Shown here one piece after another: positions 14,380-23,971 of a stretch of DNA of 35,418 nucleotides. The first letter of the stretch is position 1, and every line of letters starts with the position of its first letter. The notes under the pieces are model-generated. The model ran no database searches. It saw nothing but the letters and a program-made list of their open reading frames with translations, and was not told the DNA's origin. The DNA is taken from NCBI GenBank assembly GCA_016987375.1, contig PJRA01000309.1, forward strand, positions 455,544 through 490,961, read 5' to 3'. The DNA is from Brachionus koreanus (Eukaryota > Rotifera > Eurotatoria > Ploima > Brachionidae). The position numbers were made by a program, and so were the translations under genes.

Positions 14380-14456
14380 ATATTTAAATTTATGAAGAAA
14401 TTGTTTAAAACCTGAACTTTACGGGCAAATAGTTTCTGATGTTACACATTAAATAT
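14380..14456 (+). promoter_or_regulatory. Type 2 SECIS element of the TGR mRNA
   Basis: Helix I is ATATTTAA (14380-14387) with TTAAATAT (14449-14456). The quartet is ATGAA (14392-14396) opposite TGAT (14437-14440). Helix II is GAAATTGTTT (14397-14406) with AAATAGTTTC (14427-14436), all 10 positions paired with two G-U wobbles. An AAAA bulge (14407-14410) supplies the conserved apical adenosines. A mini-helix CCTG (14411-14414) with CGGG (14422-14425) closes a 7-nt loop, which defines type 2. It lies about 170 nt after the UGA. Its role is to recruit SBP2 and the Sec-specific elongation factor. Confidence 0.9.
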
Positions 14457-14587
14457 GCCTTGATTTTTTGGCAATTTTTTTTTTGCTTAATTTTACTAGT
14501 TACGTTATTTTTTGTTTTAATTTAAAATTCTTATTTTTAAACTTATTATCGTTTTCTCTTTTATTTTTAAACTAAAAAAACTAATAG

Positions 14588-14593
14588 AATAAA
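14588..14593 (+). terminator. Polyadenylation signal of the TGR gene
   Basis: AATAAA lies about 130 nt after the SECIS, so the element would be retained in the mature 3' UTR. Position is the only support. Confidence 0.3.
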
Positions 14594-14901
14594 ATTTATT
14601 CTTAAAATAATTTTTTAGTCATTTATTTCACTTTTTTATTTTTAACAAGCCGAATAAAAAAATTTATTGTTTTTTGAATAGTTTAGTTTAAATCTATTGA
14701 ATTTAAATTAAATGTTCAAATAAATATCTAAATGTGACGCAAATGACTTTATTTTGTTAAAATTGGGCTTCTTGTTTTACAAAAAAAAGCATTTATTAAT
14801 TAATTGAATTAAAAATTAGATTGAAAATTAGCTCCTAAGATTTTTTAAATGCTATGCAAAAGGCATTTTTTTCATTGACTGTAAATAAAAGCGATAATAA
14901 A

Positions 14902-15298
14902 TTAAGCTACTTTAATTTTTGTCAAGAGTAATATATTGTCTAAAAATTCAAATTTATTTATTTCAGAATCATGCTTTATAGTATTATAAGTTTTAATTTT
15001 CAAATCTGCGAAACTCTTCAATAATTTTATAAATGCAGAAGTATTCAAATTAAGATTGGCGCAGGTCAAAACCACTGCATTACCTGAAAATTTGACTTTT
15101 TTTTGGCCAAAAACTCTTATTCTGCAAATGTGAAAGACTTTGATGGCCAATTCTTTATAGAATGAAAAAAAAATTTTTTTTGGCTTTATCCGCTTTCAAA
15201 GTTCCAAAATTGTTTGTTGTGCAAACTTTCTGATTTTTTTATTAGAAGATCCTCTGATTATTTTCAAGTCTTTCTTGAGACTTGAAGTTTTTGGATTA
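14902..15298 (-). pseudogene. Tc1-like transposase relic
   Basis: Two overlapping minus-strand frames read as adjacent parts of a Tc1/mariner-type transposase. Around 15298-15200 is a basic helix-turn-helix-like stretch (NPKTSSLKKDLKIIRG, then NKKIRKFAQQ). After a frameshift, LKADKAKKNFFSFYK and then RVFGQKKVKFSGN (down to about 15080) line up with the Tc1 pattern that ends in the first catalytic Asp (FSDES). Here that Asp position reads Gly. Further downstream the open frame continues without recognisable catalytic motifs and has no ATG. The match is by eye and weak, so the family call is tentative; an unrecognised exon is the alternative. Confidence 0.4.
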
Positions 15299-15406
15299 AA
15301 ACAATTAAGTTTTAAACAAAAAATTTATTGGAACACAAGTTCCGAATCTAAAAGTAAAGTTAAATATTCTGAAATGAGAATTGGGTGTGTGAAATTTAGT
15401 AAAAAG

Positions 15407-15571
15407 CAGAGTTGTTTAAAAGTCCAAAATAAAAAAAATTAACTTCAACTAATTTAAGTCAATGGTTAATTTTAAATATATAATAGATTAATATTAACAA
15501 AACAAAAAATTATTATATTTTTATTTTTTTTAGTTGGATGGTAAAATCTGGACTTGAGACTTGTGACTTTT
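15407..15571 (+). repeat. hAT-like MITE, truncated copy
   Basis: The left end CAGAGTTGTTTAAAAGTCC is identical to the left terminal repeat of the intact element at 30758-31065. The right part retains GACTTGAGACTTGTGACTTTT but then breaks off where AAACAACTCTG is expected. No target duplication can be assigned. Confidence 0.65.
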
Positions 15572-16415
15572 TTGTAAGGAACAGAAAAAATGTTAAAAAT
15601 TTTTTTAACCTTTATTTTTTAAATATGATGAAGCATTCATGCTTGGATTATTACGAACACTCTGACGAATCCTGTTGTAGTGCATTTTACAGAGACTTAG
15701 AAAATGATTAGAAGACTTTAACTGCAACTTTTGTATTAATATTGCATTTACAGAAATGATTAACAGCTTTGAGAGCTTAGATATTAAAAATCTTGATTAT
15801 AAAAAATATACTGATATAACCCTGTGTTTGATAAAGAGGAATTTTTTTGTTAGACTTGTTTGTATTGTATCTGTTTTTGAACTGATTGACTGTTGAGACT
15901 TGCATTATTTCCCGAGGTAAGCCTTTCCAATGAGTTACAAGGCACAGGAGGTATTTTTTTAGACAAAATTATAAAATGAAAAATTACAAATTGTTCTTTG
16001 ATTTTTAATAAATTAGATTTTCGTTGCATAAAAAGCGTACTTTTGCGTACTTAAAGTTACATTTTTAAAACAAACTACACATAAATACACTTTTTACACC
16101 AGGAATAATTAAATTTTTATTTTGGTTCTTAAATAAAGAACACAAAATGGGATTGTTTTCTTATTTCTAAAATATAATCTCATTGTTAATTTATAAATAA
16201 TTTATATTGAATTGAATTAAACTCCTTTAAGGAAAATTAAAAATAAAAAAATGATTATCTTAAAATAAAATTACATAAATGAAAGAAAAAGAATGTAAAT
16301 TCGAAAATAGAAAAATATGTTTAAGCTTGAATTATGAAAACTTGGGGCAAAATTTTGTGAATTGCTTTTAAATTGAATTAGCTGATTTTAAAGAATTCTG
16401 CAATATATAAATTCA

Positions 16416-16592
16416 GGCAAAATGAAAATAATTTTACATCTTTAGATTTTTTGCGCAATTTTTCAGAAACTTTAAAAAAAACTCCTTCAAATTATTTAGT
16501 AAACAAAAATAAAATTAAAAAATTTCTTAAATATTGAACTAAAAATCTAAAAATATGAAAATCTAAAAATGTAAAATTATTTTCATTTTGCC
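16416..16592. mobile_element. MITE with 8-bp target duplication
   Basis: 177 bp are bounded by long inverted repeats starting GGCAAAATGAAAATAATTTT and ending in the complement, continuing through TACAT and TTTAGATTTT. The flanks are a perfect direct repeat TAAATTCA (16408-16415 and 16593-16600). An 8-bp duplication fits hAT, P or Merlin-type transposases; the terminal GG is less like hAT (CAGNG). It is non-coding. TAAATTCA recurs once more just downstream, which slightly weakens the duplication. Confidence 0.75.
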
Positions 16593-17283
16593 TAAATTCA
16601 TCTAAATTCATTGAATTCATTCATTCACTTTGATGAGAGAAAATAATAGCTCCAAAAATTTTAAACTTTATTTACTAATTTTATTATTATTTATTTGTCA
16701 ATCTATATCAAACTAAAGCTCTTTTCAGAAAAAAAAAATTCTTAAGTATAATATTTAATTTTTATTATTTTGTATGTATTTATTTTTATTAATTTTAAAA
16801 AGAAAAATGCACTTTAAAATTAAAGTGATTCTAGAGGGGTATAAAATGGTTAAATCTTCTTGATTTAGCTTTTTTTGCAGTCCTTAAATTCAAAATTTAA
16901 TTTATTTTTTTAAATTAAAAAAATGAATGCTCTTCTAACTAAATGAAAATTATATAACTTTACAAAAGAATTAACAAAAAAAATTTAAATTATTTATTCT
17001 ATTATCATAAATTAAACAAATGTTTGAAAATAAAAGTCAATCAAGAGTCAAATTTTCTCAATTAAGTTTAAAATAAATCAAGTCAATAAGAATTGACACT
17101 TTTTGAGAATATTTTTCTACCTCACCTAAAATTCGCAAATTTTTGAAAAAAAAAAAATTTACATAATCATGAATAGAATGCATTTTTCAAATTTTGTTTT
17201 ATTTAGTCATTCTCATTCTAAAAAAAAAATAATTTTCGCCTTTTTTTTTTCAAAAATGTTCAAGCAAATTAACATATAATGCT
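16593..17283. other. A+T-rich stretch upstream of the RING gene
   Basis: No coding frame or RNA gene is seen. A weak hairpin TCCT-TTA-AGGA just before this area (16223-16233), with A-rich sequence after it, recalls the LINE-like tails at 6948 and 8908 but is too short to call. Confidence 0.35.
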
Positions 17284-18739
17284 ATGAATTTGATCAACAA
17301 TCAAAATTTAGGTAAACTTAATCAAAAAAATTATATTGAATTTTGAATTTTGAATTGAATAGACCGTTGCTTGCTTGTGACTAGCAAATCAGAAAACCAT
17401 CGCGGGTTTATCGAACTTTTGTATGAGAGTAAAAAAAGAACTGGAGGTGATGAAATAAGCTACTTGGTTCATGATTCAGTCCTGAAACAATTTTTGATTA
17501 TTTTCAAAAATGATGATAGTATATTATTTAAATAAATTATTTTAAGTCTATTTATATTTTATTTATCTAAATGTAGCTTCAGGCGATGTTCTAGCTAATG
17601 GAGACGTTAATTTTGAATGTGAATTGTATCAAGCGTTTAGAATTGATAGCACAAAATTAATGATCGAAAATATTGATTCTAATTTAAAAAATGATGTAAT
17701 CAATTTATACGTAGAGTATCTTGTTGAAGAAACGGAAAATTCTCAGTTCAAATTGCACCAAATTAAGCCAGGCTATGTGCTTGTCGAGTGCAGTCGGCCA
17801 ATTAATTTTGATTCATTAGCAAAAAAATACTCTAAACACTCTACCCTGCAAAATAAGACAATAAAACTTCATCTTGTGCCTGAACTGGATAAAGGCCAAA
17901 CATTAAACCGAGTAGATATGGTGAGATATTTTTCAAATATTCTTAATTCGTGTTCCGAGCTGCGATGTATTGCCAGCGATAATCAATATGCCGAAAACAA
18001 CCCAGTACAAGAAAATTGCAGCGCTAATGAAATTTTCTATAAGGAAAAAATAAAAAATCTAGAACACAAACTATTGTTATACAAAAATTTAAACCAAAGT
18101 TTGAACGAAATAAATTTTTTTGATGATCAGTCTCCTAATGACTTAAACAACAATGCTGCAGATTCTGCAAATGACAATTGCATGTTAAGGAGATCTTGTT
18201 TAAAAGAGGCCAATTTGGTGACGCGAGAGCCTAAAATTTTTTTCCAGGACAATAATTTGGACTCAGAACAGACAAAAAAAAAGTGCGATAAGAGTAAATT
18301 AATTCAAAGCTTTCAAAAGTATTTGGTTGATGAGGAATACAAAGCAAATGAGGAAATAGACAAAAAATCTGAGCCGGGCTCAACAACTAAAATTTGTGAT
18401 AGAACAATATTGAAAAAGCCGCAATGCTCATTTTTTGCATTGAGATCAAAATGCAGTTCATTAGCACAAAGATTTCCCATAATAAAATACCAAAGACCAA
18501 AATGTAAAAGCTATTTTCAGCCTGAAGAGGAAACCGGAGAAAATTCAGATTTAGATACTTGTCTAAATTTGAACATTAAATGTTCAATTTGTCTTGAAGA
18601 TTTGCTTCCGAATGAAAATGTTAAAATTCTTAGTTGTTTTCATCAGTTTCATGTTAAATGCATTGACACTTGGCTCGTTCAAAAATCAACTTGTCCTACA
18701 TGTAAACTTGACCTGATAAATAATAATTCAAATGAATAA
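17284..18739 (+). CDS. RING-H2 finger protein with N-terminal RRM-like repeats (putative E3 ubiquitin ligase), 3 exons
   Basis: The exons are 17284-17311, 17363-17518 and 17577-18739. The 51- and 58-bp GT-AG introns are both phase 1, giving 448 aa from MNLINNQNL. Residues about 12-75 (ENHRGFIELLYESKKRTGG, then LKQFLIIFKNDD) resemble the RRM-like repeats of PARP10/14-type proteins, whose signature is YFE-S/N-KR-SGGG. A second such unit may start at STKLMIENIDSNLKND and end at GYVLVE. A short predicted coiled coil (KEKIKNLEHKLLLYKNLNQ) follows. The C-terminal RING-H2 is C397-x2-C-x14-C-x-H-x2-H-x2-C-x10-C-x2-C437, which is complete. RING-H2 domains recruit ubiquitin-conjugating enzymes. The RRM-like match is by eye; substrate and location are unknown. 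AATAAA at 18831-18836 is a plausible poly(A) signal. Confidence 0.85.
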
Positions 18740-20485
18740 AAAATATTGAAAAAATTTTTTTTCTCATTTTTTTAATTTTATTTTATTTTTCGGCCAAATT
18801 GAATAAGCCACATATAAAAATAGAAAAGAAAATAAAACTATCAAAGTATTCTCAATGTTTCTGTTGCAAAAACCTTATGAAAAATTGATTTTTTATTTAA
18901 GCTTTTGAATGTTATTACCTAATAGATTTGGCTTGATACTTGGCACTTTCTAATATGGAAAAGTTTAAATTTTTAAAACAAATGAAAAAAAAATTAATAC
19001 TTTGGTAAGGAAATTTTTAACCGTAGACCATTCGTAAAATCCACAACCTTGACAAAATGTTGAATCAAGCAAAGCTACGATCATAGTACAGCATAATAGA
19101 AAATAATTTAATTTTATTCAATTATTTAGAATAAGCTTTTTTAAATTAAAGTTAACAATATTTTAGAATTTTAAAATATTCTTTAAAAAAATAAATCATT
19201 CTAGTATTGATCTTTAATTAATTATTAGTATTCTATATGATATTAATATTAATATTTATTACATTAGTATATCAATTTTTATTAGTCTTACTAGTTTATT
19301 AATCTTGATAATAATAGAAATAAATTTAATATAATATAGTTAATGCTTTTTATTTTAACAATAATTTTTCAATTAAATCATTGACAGCTTTGAGCTAATA
19401 TTCTTTCTCTCTTGATATTCTTCACCAAGTTTTAATTTAAAATTTAATAATTAAGATTTTAGAATAAGGATTAAATTATTTTTATAAAATATTGAAAGTT
19501 TTTTAAATAAAATTTTTAATTTTTTCACATATTTAAGAAAAATTATATATTTTTCAACTTTAGACTTGTCTATTTAATTTGACAACAAGTAATATTTGGG
19601 GTCTTTGGTAAAAAGGGAAGAGATTGCTGGAGTGGAGGCAATACGTGATAAAATTTCATTACCATAGACTTGAAATTGTGTGTTTTCAAAATTGAGGAAA
19701 TTATTTTTTGAAAGATACATTGTTTGAAGAAAAAATGGGTGTCATTTGATGAATTAAATGATGTGATATTGATGCGAAAAATGGAAAAACTGTTAAAAAA
19801 GGTTGTTTTGAAGAAGAATCATAATGTGACCTGAAATTGCAAAAATATGCAATGACCGTGACCTGAGGTTAAAGTTCGCCTTAAAATATGCTTTAAATGG
19901 ATAGTATATTAGGTTGTGATACATGTCACAAAGACAAAAAGGATATCAACTGATTTGTCAAAGTTACCCTGAATACAGTAACATGTAATTTGTCTCATTA
20001 ATAAGAATTTAACCTTTTAAAAGAGAAAAATGATATTTTAAAAGCAAAAATTTTCTTTTTTTTAATTATTTGATTTAAGAAAAAAGGATTTGGACGAAAG
20101 AATGCAATTGAGTGAGAAGAGAAAAATTTAAAAATTCTGAAAATTTTTATAAAAAATTCTTCTTTTTTGAAAAATAAAAATTCAAATATTTTTCAGCTTA
20201 AAAGATGATGAGAAAAGATGCAAAAAGCGTAAGCGTAAGTCGTTTTTTGAACGCGACTTTCAATGCATTACGATTTTATTATAGCCGCTGTAAATGAAAT
20301 ATCTGATTCTTGTAAACTTAATGAATGATTAATATTTATTTAAAAATAAGATAAAAATGCATTTTAAAACTCTTTCGAGTTATTAAATATTTAAAAAAAA
20401 ACAATAGTTAAAATTTAACAGATTTAACATATTCGATTAGTCAAATAAACATTAAAGATCATATTGTGTATACACAAGATATAAT
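18740..20485. other. Gene-free region between the RING and secreted-peptide genes
   Basis: The sequence is mostly A/T-rich. A patch at about 19590-20000 has higher G+C and a repeated GTGACCTGA, but every frame there is interrupted by stops and no RNA fold stands out. Confidence 0.4.
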
Positions 20486-20873
20486 CTATAAGCATTTTCG
20501 TGAACAAATGTCTTTGCCGAACGAACTCCATTTTGTGCATCTGCAAAATTTGCTACAACATTCAGAGTGACGTCGACATGGATTTGAATTCAATCGACAT
20601 GCATGCTCGCTTTTAACATCTATTATGCTTCCGTAAACTTGATTCAAATAGGTTGGCCACCATCCAAAAGACCAGTGATGAGGATTTATCAGAGGTTGAT
20701 TGAATTGTTTCCCATTCCAGTTGATTGTCAAATCATCAATTGGTAAAACTAAAATTTCAAAGATTTAACAAATATTCTTAGCTTAAAAAATTCTAAATAC
20801 CATCTCTCCAGTCTGTGCTAACTTGTTTGCTTACCACGCAAATCAGAGCAATTTTAATCAAAATTTTGGGCAT
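20486..20873 (-). CDS. Secreted cysteine-rich (knottin-like) peptide, 2 exons
   Basis: The exons on the minus strand are 20873-20801 and 20748-20486, joined across a 52-bp GT-AG intron in phase 1 to give 111 aa. The N-terminus MPKILIKIALICVVSKQVST is a typical signal peptide. A Trp-rich middle (NPHHWSFGWWPTYL) precedes a C-terminal domain with eight cysteines: C-x6-C-x5-CC-x3-C-x-C-x10-C-x3-C (from ACRLNSNPCRRHSECC to the last residues). The CC doublet and spacing resemble inhibitor cystine knots and other small disulfide-rich secreted domains of invertebrates. Nothing shows whether it is a hormone, defence peptide, protease inhibitor or structural protein. No propeptide cleavage site is evident. 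Confidence 0.78.
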
Positions 20874-21878
20874 TTTTATTTTGAATCTAATTTTTATCAT
20901 TTAAAAAATGTTTTAGTCGTTTTTTTTTATTTTTTTTTTATTTTATGTTTTGATCATATTTCTGTTCATAAATTGACCTTTACATCTATTCAACGAATGT
21001 CTCACTAAATACATAAATCAAATATTTGACTAGTATTGAATTAGCGGACACTCGTTATAAATAAATAAATAAAGTTGAATCTAATAAAAATATTTAGAAA
21101 ATATTTCTCCATTTGTTTTATAATATTTAAATTTAAGAAAAAAAATCTACTGTATAAATCATTAAATTTTCAATCAAGAGGTCATTCATTTTTCTCAGCT
21201 TGCTAATTTAATATACCTCATGAAAAATTTATCTATTTTAGTTAGTTTAGAAGAATTGTAATCAACCGTTTAGAAATAAAAATCAAATTTTTAAAAGGTT
21301 TTATTTGAATAAAAGAGCAAACAAATCTTAATGATTCATTGATTAAATATTTTATAATGCCGGAAATTCTTGATCAATAGTTGATTTTAGTTGTTTATCT
21401 ACAAGCTGAAACCTTTGAAGTGCAAATTTTGACAATTTATTTGATACGGTTTGAAGGTTATTAAATTAATTATTTGAGTGTTTGAAGTTTTTTTTAATGT
21501 TGATTCTTACTCATAACGTATTTGTTCGAATTTTGGTGACGTGTTAATAGAATAGAGAATACTATATTTTAGAGAGATGTTTTTCAAGTAATTTTTCCTG
21601 TCCCAACATATCTCTCACTGAACTCAAAAATTCGATTCTAGACTGCTAAAGTTTATTAAAAGTCTGTTGATGCATGATATTGCAGCGAGTATCATATTTT
21701 TAAATCTGAGTATAGATCTTATTGCTGTATTCTGAATTGGGTATAATTATTTTTTTTCCAAACGGTTTTTGGCTAATATCCTATTTTTGTTTGGCAGTAT
21801 TTTAATTAGATCTAGCTGTGTATTGGAACGTTCTATAATTTGGTCAACCAGTAAATTAAAATTAGCGTTGGATGCGGA
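20874..21878. other. A+T-rich stretch, no gene seen
   Basis: The 61-codon plus-strand frame at 20823-21008 overlaps the antisense of the secreted peptide's first exon and is an Phe/Asn-rich A/T artefact. Upstream regulatory sequence of the secreted peptide should lie here but cannot be delimited. Confidence 0.35.
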
Positions 21879-22030
21879 CAGAGCTAACCGGTTTAATGGA
21901 CGGGCGGTTACTCGCGATTGTTGACCCGTTTATTATAGCGGGCTATTTTTTGGCCCGTTTAGTAACCGTTTAAAATTATACGGGCGGTCTAAGTAACCGT
22001 CACAGTTTTTACGGGCGGGTTTAGGATTTA
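21879..22030 (+). mobile_element. Apparent left end of a hAT-like transposon with GC-rich subterminal repeats
   Basis: CAGAGCTAACCGG at 21879 has the hAT terminus CAGNG. It is followed by a cluster of ACGGGCGG units (about 21900, 21980 and 22013) and the reverse or paired motif AGTAACCGT (about 21960 and 21992). This is far more G+C-rich than anything around it. Clustered subterminal motifs are typical of hAT transposase-binding regions. No right end is visible; it may be in the assembly gap or lost. Confidence 0.5.
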
Positions 22031-22149
22031 TTTTAAAAAAATTTATTTTTCAATAATTTATTAAAGATAAATTGCTGCCTTCTCTTGGTTAGCATTTAAT
22101 TTAGTTTAGCATTTAAATGAGGTATCTTGTGTTTTTTATACTTCTTTAA

Positions 22150-22239
22150 CACTAGATGCACCAGACGAATCAACGAGTTATTAGACTCGTTTGAAAAATT
22201 TTTAAATCCTCGTATCTTTTGAAAGGATTTTTCAAATAA
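22150..22239 (+). mobile_element. piggyBac-like MITE, left half, cut by the assembly gap
   Basis: TTAA (22146-22149) precedes CACTAGATGCACCA. The following approximately 90 bp match the left half of the intact copy at 10264-10440 with scattered differences (shared GACTCGTTTGAAAAATTTTT). The right half falls in the run of N. Confidence 0.8.
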
Positions 22240-22706
22240 NNNNNNNNNNNNNNNNNNNNNNNNNNNNNNNNNNNNNNNNNNNNNNNNNNNNNNNNNNNNN
22301 NNNNNNNNNNNNNNNNNNNNNNNNNNNNNNNNNNNNNNNNNNNNNNNNNNNNNNNNNNNNNNNNNNNNNNNNNNNNNNNNNNNNNNNNNNNNNNNNNNNN
22401 NNNNNNNNNNNNNNNNNNNNNNNNNNNNNNNNNNNNNNNNNNNNNNNNNNNNNNNNNNNNNNNNNNNNNNNNNNNNNNNNNNNNNNNNNNNNNNNNNNNN
22501 NNNNNNNNNNNNNNNNNNNNNNNNNNNNNNNNNNNNNNNNNNNNNNNNNNNNNNNNNNNNNNNNNNNNNNNNNNNNNNNNNNNNNNNNNNNNNNNNNNNN
22601 NNNNNNNNNNNNNNNNNNNNNNNNNNNNNNNNNNNNNNNNNNNNNNNNNNNNNNNNNNNNNNNNNNNNNNNNNNNNNNNNNNNNNNNNNNNNNNNNNNNN
22701 NNNNNN
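22240..22706. other. Assembly gap (467 N)
   Basis: An unbroken run of N. It begins inside a MITE and ends in a poly-A run, so the gap probably reflects unresolved repeats. Confidence 0.99.
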
Positions 22707-23095
22707 AAAAAAAAAAATTGAATCAGTGTATTAGTTGGATTGCACAAACCTGCAATAGAAATATTTTCTAACCCTTTAAAATGATAGTTTTTGGTCATTC
22801 ATCATTCAATATAAAAGTTTTGTCGTCCATTCACTAATAAAACTGATACTTTTTTATAATTTTCACCTATTTTTTGATCACCTATTTGCGAAAAAATATT
22901 AGATGTGTAACAAGTTCACACAATTTATATGTTAACCTATTGCGTATATGCCAAAGTTTTTTCATTTAAATCATTTAGTTTTTTCATCTCTTTAGAAATT
23001 TGTATTTTAATGTTAAAATTATAAAAGAAAAAAAAAACAGAAACTAATCAAAATAATTTTACAAATAATTTTTAATTTAAACAAAAAACAAAATG
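22707..23095. other. A+T-rich stretch, no gene seen
   Basis: Likely 3' UTR or intergenic sequence downstream of the minus-strand gene at 23096-23971; no motif could be assigned. Confidence 0.3.
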
Positions 23096-23971
23096 TCATG
23101 CTCGATGCTTGGTCAAATGTTGCTTTTTACTCTGTATCAAATTAAACATATCTTTATCATGAACATCTTGTTTAATTGTCAAAGAGCGAGTCGACATTTT
23201 TTGCACATTAAAGTTTGATTTGTTGTTGATTTTAGTTGGTTTTTGGTATTGATTCGAATTAAAACTGGCATAATGAGCTGGATGAATACAATTAGCTAAA
23301 TTAGGCAGTGTTGATTTTTTTAATATTTTTCCTTTTAGGGTATCCAATGGCGAGTCAAATAAAGCTTCCTCAAAGCGTCTATTTTTTTCTCTACATCTAG
23401 GACACTTTGAATTTATTCTTAAGATTTCTTCGGCAATCAATGCACGATAATTTGTCGAGTCCGAAAGAGATGACGAAGAATTTCCTATAGAGTTGGCAGC
23501 CTCTTTGCTTTTGACAAGCAAATTTAAATTTATTTTTTCATCAAAATCTTTAATTGTATTTTCAATTAATTTTCGTGTATTTTCCATGTTTCGAACTTTG
23601 ATTATTTCATTGCAGCGTCTTTTGCATGACTTTTCACGTTTTAATTGTGAGTTTAGGAATTGTTCCACCGAATTGAACATGTCTTCACAGCCCTCCTTGG
23701 ACCAGTCGTCCTTTAAGTTTATCAGATTGCTGCCTCGAAATGAATTGAGCGGGTGCTCGTATGTTTCTTGTCTTAAAGACTTATTTTTTGTCTTTAAAGA
23801 AGGATAATGGCCTAGAGGAGAAAGAGTTGGAAGAAATTTTTTAGTACTTAAAGCGTTTAAATTAGTAATAGGCTCCTTTTTCATTGCGATTACTGGTCGC
23901 ACACTTGCTGGTCTACTAAGGCTTGATCTTTCTGCTATTTTGACTTCCAGAGGCTCAATAATTTCTAACAT
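23096..23971 (-). CDS. Unrecognised single-exon protein, 291 aa
   Basis: A continuous minus-strand frame from ATG at 23971 with codon use clearly richer in G+C than the flanks, supporting a real gene. The protein starts MLEIIEPLEVKIAERSSLSR and is hydrophilic and basic. A Ser-rich turn (GNSSSSLSDSTNY) sits near the middle. A lone KCPRCREKNRRFEEALF follows, whose CxxC is not matched by a second pair, so it is not a complete zinc finger. There is no signal peptide or membrane segment. A helical Lys/Glu-rich part (about 110-160) could form a short coiled coil. No family is recognised and the neighbours give no functional hint. It may have upstream non-coding exons that cannot be seen. Confidence 0.7.
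   Translation of the reverse strand: MLEIIEPLEVKIAERSSLSRPASVRPVIAMKKEPITNLNALSTKKFLPTLSPLGHYPSLKTKNKSLRQETYEHPLNSFRGSNLINLKDDWSKEGCEDMFNSVEQFLNSQLKREKSCKRRCNEIIKVRNMENTRKLIENTIKDFDEKINLNLLVKSKEAANSIGNSSSSLSDSTNYRALIAEEILRINSKCPRCREKNRRFEEALFDSPLDTLKGKILKKSTLPNLANCIHPAHYASFNSNQYQKPTKINNKSNFNVQKMSTRSLTIKQDVHDKDMFNLIQSKKQHLTKHRA

Noticed and set aside
22232..22798. 188-codon minus-strand frame
   Set aside because: Almost entirely translated N from the assembly gap.
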